DNA of 64,000 bases from Hyphococcus luteus (lineage in GTDB: Bacteria > Pseudomonadota > Alphaproteobacteria > Caulobacterales > Parvularculaceae), in assembly GCF_002943565.1 (NCBI RefSeq), contig NZ_PJCH01000005.1, positions 1 through 64,000 of the forward strand, written 5' to 3'. Under the pieces are notes generated by a model. The model made no database searches. It saw only the letters and a list, made by a program, of their open reading frames with translations, and had not been told where the DNA came from. This document shows, in pieces, positions 60,476 to 64,000 of the stretch. The position numbers and the translations under genes were made by a program. Positions within the stretch are counted from its first letter, which is position 1. Each line of letters opens with the position of its first letter.

Positions 60476-61393
60476 GTGAAAAACATCGTCATCATCGGGG
60501 CCGGCGCCATGGGCTGTCTGTTCGCCGCGCGCATGAGCGAGGCCGGCGCGCATGTCACGCTGATCGATGTGGACCGCGCGCGCCTCGATCTCCTGGCGCA
60601 GGGCGGCGTCGAGCTCATCGACGACAAGGGCCGGCGCACGGTCCGGGTCGAGGCGTCGCTCGCCGAAAACTTCGACGGGCCCGCCGATCTCGTCATGCTC
60701 TTCACCAAGGGCGCTCACTCGGCCGCCGCTGTCGCCTCGGTGAAACATCTGGCGGCGCAAAAGCCCGCCGCGCTGACCCTGCAGAACGGCATCGGCAACG
60801 CCGAACGGCTCGCTGAAATCTTCGGCGCCGACCGGGTGCTCATGGGCACGGCGCATATACCCGCGGATCTCACAGGACCGAAAAGCGTCGAAACCCATGG
60901 CTTTGCGCATTTGCATATTGGCGGCTTCACCGGGGCCGCGCATGAATACGCGGCGCCGGCGGCGGCGCTGCTCGAGAAAAGCGGCTTTGAAACCCATGTC
61001 ACGGCGGAGATCGAAAGCGCCGTCTGGGAAAAACTCGCCTTCAATGCGGCGCTCAACGCCGTCGCCATGATCTGCGAAGCGCCGAACGGCGCCATGAACA
61101 ATCCGGCGGGCCGGCGCATCGCCGACGCCGTCACGGCGGAAACCGTCGCCGTCGCATCGGCCAGAGGCCTTACGCTCGACCATGAGGGCGTTCGCGACAA
61201 CATCGCCCGCGCCCTTGCCGATCATCCCGGCCACAAGGCGTCCATGCTGCAGGACCGGGAGGCGGGACGCGCCACGGAAATCGAAACCATCAACGGCGCC
61301 CTCGCGCAAGAGGGCGAACGCCTTAACGTGCCGACGCCGGTGACCCAAACCCTCGCCGACCTCGTCCGGGTCATCGAAGCGAAATCCCATTAA
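60476..61393 (+). CDS. Ketopantoate reductase (PanE/ApbA) family protein
   Basis: 305 residues. An N-terminal Rossmann fold (NIVIIGAGAMGCLFAARMSE, GAHVTLIDVDRARLDLL) is followed by VMLFTKGAHSAAAV, ALTLQNGIGNAERL, the catalytic Lys region ESAVWEKLAFNAALNAVAMI, and the C-terminal helical domain with HKASMLQDREAGRATEIETI, the usual S-M-x-Q-D-x-x-x-x-x-x-E-(I/L) signature. It reduces ketopantoate or a related 2-keto acid with NADPH. GTG 60476 is preferred because GAGGGGTAAG precedes it; ATG 60419 is too far out. Several paralogues usually exist, so panE itself is not claimed. Confidence 0.88.
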   Translation: MKNIVIIGAGAMGCLFAARMSEAGAHVTLIDVDRARLDLLAQGGVELIDDKGRRTVRVEASLAENFDGPADLVMLFTKGAHSAAAVASVKHLAAQKPAALTLQNGIGNAERLAEIFGADRVLMGTAHIPADLTGPKSVETHGFAHLHIGGFTGAAHEYAAPAAALLEKSGFETHVTAEIESAVWEKLAFNAALNAVAMICEAPNGAMNNPAGRRIADAVTAETVAVASARGLTLDHEGVRDNIARALADHPGHKASMLQDREAGRATEIETINGALAQEGERLNVPTPVTQTLADLVRVIEAKSH

Positions 61394-61431
61394 AAGATGA
61401 CGGGCGCGCCCGACTCGCGCCAGGAAAGACC

Positions 61432-62049
61432 ATGGCCGTCATCAAACCCACATACGATCTCGAGACCGCTCACGCTCATGCCGGCCCTGTCGCCGGCATC
61501 GACGAGGCGGGGCGCGGGCCCTGGGCGGGCCCCGTGGTCGCCGCGGCGGTGATCCTCGATCCTGACGACATTCCGGACGGCCTCGCCGATTCGAAAAAAC
61601 TGAGCGAGACGCGGCGCGAAAAGATCGCGCTTTCCATACGCGAGCGCGCGCTGGTCAGCGTCGGCGTGGCGAGCGTCGAGGAAATCGACGAGATCAACAT
61701 TTTGCAGGCGACCTTTCTCGCCATGGCGCGCGCCGAAGAGGGACTTGCCGACCGCCCCGCGACCTGCATCGTCGACGGTTCGCAAAAACCGAAGCTGAAA
61801 GCGGCAACGCAGATGGTGGTGAAAGGCGACGCAACCTCGCTGTCCATCGCCGCCGCGTCGATCATCGCCAAAACCGTGCGCGATGACATGATGCGCGCGC
61901 TGGCGCTCGATCATCCTTTTTACGCCTGGGAAAAGAACAAGGGTTACGGCGCGCCGGCCCATCGCGAAGGCCTCGCGCGCTACGGCGTCACACCACATCA
62001 TCGCAAAAGCTTTGCACCGATCCACAAGATATTGTGCGAAAACGCGTAA
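61432..62049 (+). CDS. rnhB: Ribonuclease HII
   Basis: 205 residues; removes ribonucleotides misincorporated in DNA and RNA primers. The motif set is complete: AGIDEAGRGPWAGPVVAAAV (DEAGRG), LADSKKLSETRREKI, ATCIVDGSQKP, and SLSIAAASIIAKTVRDDMMR with the second Asp. The start ATG follows CCAGGAAAGACC. Placement directly before ccrM is common in alphaproteobacteria, but a separate regulated promoter lies in between. Confidence 0.95.
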   Translation: MAVIKPTYDLETAHAHAGPVAGIDEAGRGPWAGPVVAAAVILDPDDIPDGLADSKKLSETRREKIALSIRERALVSVGVASVEEIDEINILQATFLAMARAEEGLADRPATCIVDGSQKPKLKAATQMVVKGDATSLSIAAASIIAKTVRDDMMRALALDHPFYAWEKNKGYGAPAHREGLARYGVTPHHRKSFAPIHKILCENA

Positions 62050-62072
62050 GCCATGTGCGCCGTTAATTTTTC

Positions 62073-62146
62073 TTACTAACCTGTTAACTTTTTGAATCCG
62101 CTCTAAAAATTCCGCCCGACTCTTGACGGGGACTCGCCCCCGACTC
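62073..62146 (+). promoter_or_regulatory. ccrM upstream region: CtrA-like box and four GANTC sites
   Basis: TTACTAACCTGTTAAC (62073-62088) matches the CtrA box TTAA-N7-TTAAC except for one base. GANTC sites stand at 62094 (GAATC), 62118, 62131 and 62142 (GACTC), four within 53 bp. A TTGACG (62123-62128) could be a -35. In Caulobacter, CtrA and promoter methylation of GANTC sites time ccrM expression, so the same circuit is likely here. Confidence 0.8.
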
Positions 62147-62166
62147 AAAGTGCCGCTCCTTGTTGA

Positions 62167-63339
<1,173 letters not shown>

Positions 63340-63460
63340 GCCTCCCGCCCTCAAAAGCACCGATTCGCGTAAAAAGCGGCGTGACCTTCCGCCGTTTTTG
63401 TCCCTATAGTAGCCCGCGCTTGCGCGCCGGCCTTCCCGCGCGCCGCCAGGGGGCTGAAAG

Positions 63461-64000
63461 ATGAGCTATAAGAAAGTCGAGAACCTCGCCGCCAAGCTGG
63501 GCGTCTATGGGGGCGCCGTTAGCTTTCTCGTGCTGGTCTTCGGCGGCGGCGCCTTTGTCGTCCAGAAGATTCGATCCGCAGGCGAAGTCAGCTTGCCCGC
63601 AACTTACGCAAGCGAAAGCTGGCGGCCGGCAAAGTGGGATCAATATGCCTGGCTCGCGCATCGCTGGTGCTATCCGACTTTGCCGAATTTCCAGACCGAA
63701 TACCGTCTCGCCGGCCGCACGCTGCAGCACCGCAATGTCGGCGCGAGCCCTGATGTGGACACCGGCTGGATCGATACAAAGGTCTATGTCAACCAGAACG
63801 ACCTGATCCGGATATGGCATGACGACGGGGCCCTGCCCGGCGCCTATATCCGACCCGCCGCCGACGACAAGCTTTCCTTCTATGAAAACGACAGATCGAC
63901 GGCGGACAGCGGCCAGATTTTTGACGGTGACCGGTTTCTGGCGCTGAGTTGCACCCGCTGTCGCATATCGAGTGACGGCCTCACCTATTCCTGCAAATAG
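63461..64000 (+). CDS. Hypothetical membrane-anchored protein
   Basis: 179 residues ending exactly at the window end (TAG 63998-64000). One N-terminal transmembrane helix (GVYGGAVSFLVLVFGGGAFV) anchors a polar domain with many aromatic residues (WRPAKWDQYAWLAHRWCYPT, then DVDTGWIDTKVYVNQNDLIR) and Cys pairs near the end (LALSCTRCRISSDGLTYSCK). The Cys-x-x-Cys and the last Cys might bind metal or form disulfides. No family is recognised. ATG 63461 is preceded by AGGGGGCTGAAAG. Confidence 0.7.
   Translation: MSYKKVENLAAKLGVYGGAVSFLVLVFGGGAFVVQKIRSAGEVSLPATYASESWRPAKWDQYAWLAHRWCYPTLPNFQTEYRLAGRTLQHRNVGASPDVDTGWIDTKVYVNQNDLIRIWHDDGALPGAYIRPAADDKLSFYENDRSTADSGQIFDGDRFLALSCTRCRISSDGLTYSCK

Overview
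The window looks like chromosomal DNA of an alphaproteobacterium. The main reasons are a ccrM-type GANTC methyltransferase downstream of rnhB, with a CtrA-like box and clustered GANTC sites in its promoter, and an overall high GC content with many TonB-dependent receptors, spinster-type MFS carriers, DmdC-type acyl-CoA dehydrogenases and Rieske oxygenases. Caulobacterales or Parvularculales relatives are plausible; the species cannot be told from this sequence.

Layout. 1-2504 is a complete IS66-family element whose left inverted repeat starts at base 1. A Tn3-transposase scrap follows. 2962-12843 is a leftward catabolic operon (Rieske oxygenase, TonB receptor, FAH-family hydrolase, MFS carrier, indolepyruvate ferredoxin oxidoreductase), largely more AT-rich than its surroundings. 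13.0-18.2 kb is a transposon graveyard. It holds an IS5-type fragment, an IS481-type fragment fused in frame to an unknown sequence, a decayed IS5-family element with perfect 19-bp ends, 4-bp target duplication and passenger gene, a second IS5/IS427-type fragment, and a broken TauD dioxygenase. 18.25-39.6 kb is an accessory catabolic island: MFS carrier, two overlapping GntR regulators, MaoC-like protein, two beta-lactamase-fold serine hydrolases, DUF3089 lipoprotein, Tat-type MmgE/PrpD protein, two TonB receptors, two acyl-CoA ligases, DmdC-like dehydrogenase and TauD dioxygenase.

The central observation is that almost every transcription unit of this island is preceded by the same 15-bp palindrome, TGTCAATWATTGACA. 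There are seven sites, one of them perfect, and one lies at the GntR genes themselves. I infer that the GntR pair controls an undescribed uptake-and-degradation regulon for a carboxylic or ester substrate that is imported, hydrolysed, CoA-activated and oxidised.

40.1-45.3 kb is a second mobile or defence patch: a TetR gene beside a destroyed RND-efflux adaptor fused to an IS21 istB fragment, a truncated SWIM zinc-finger gene, a vapC scrap, an intact AbiEi/AbiEii toxin-antitoxin pair with a 16-bp palindrome over the start codon, and the 3' half of a proline tRNA that may be an old attachment site. From 45.4 kb to the end the genes are mostly ordinary chromosomal ones: acyl-CoA dehydrogenase, tsaC/sua5, a methyltransferase, FAD-linked dehydrogenase, cytochrome b561, EF-hand protein, yaaA, membrane dipeptidase, two small glycosyltransferases, an XRE/membrane-protein operon with two very small genes, a PA0069-type radical SAM protein, ketopantoate-reductase-like protein, rnhB, ccrM and a membrane protein that ends with the window.
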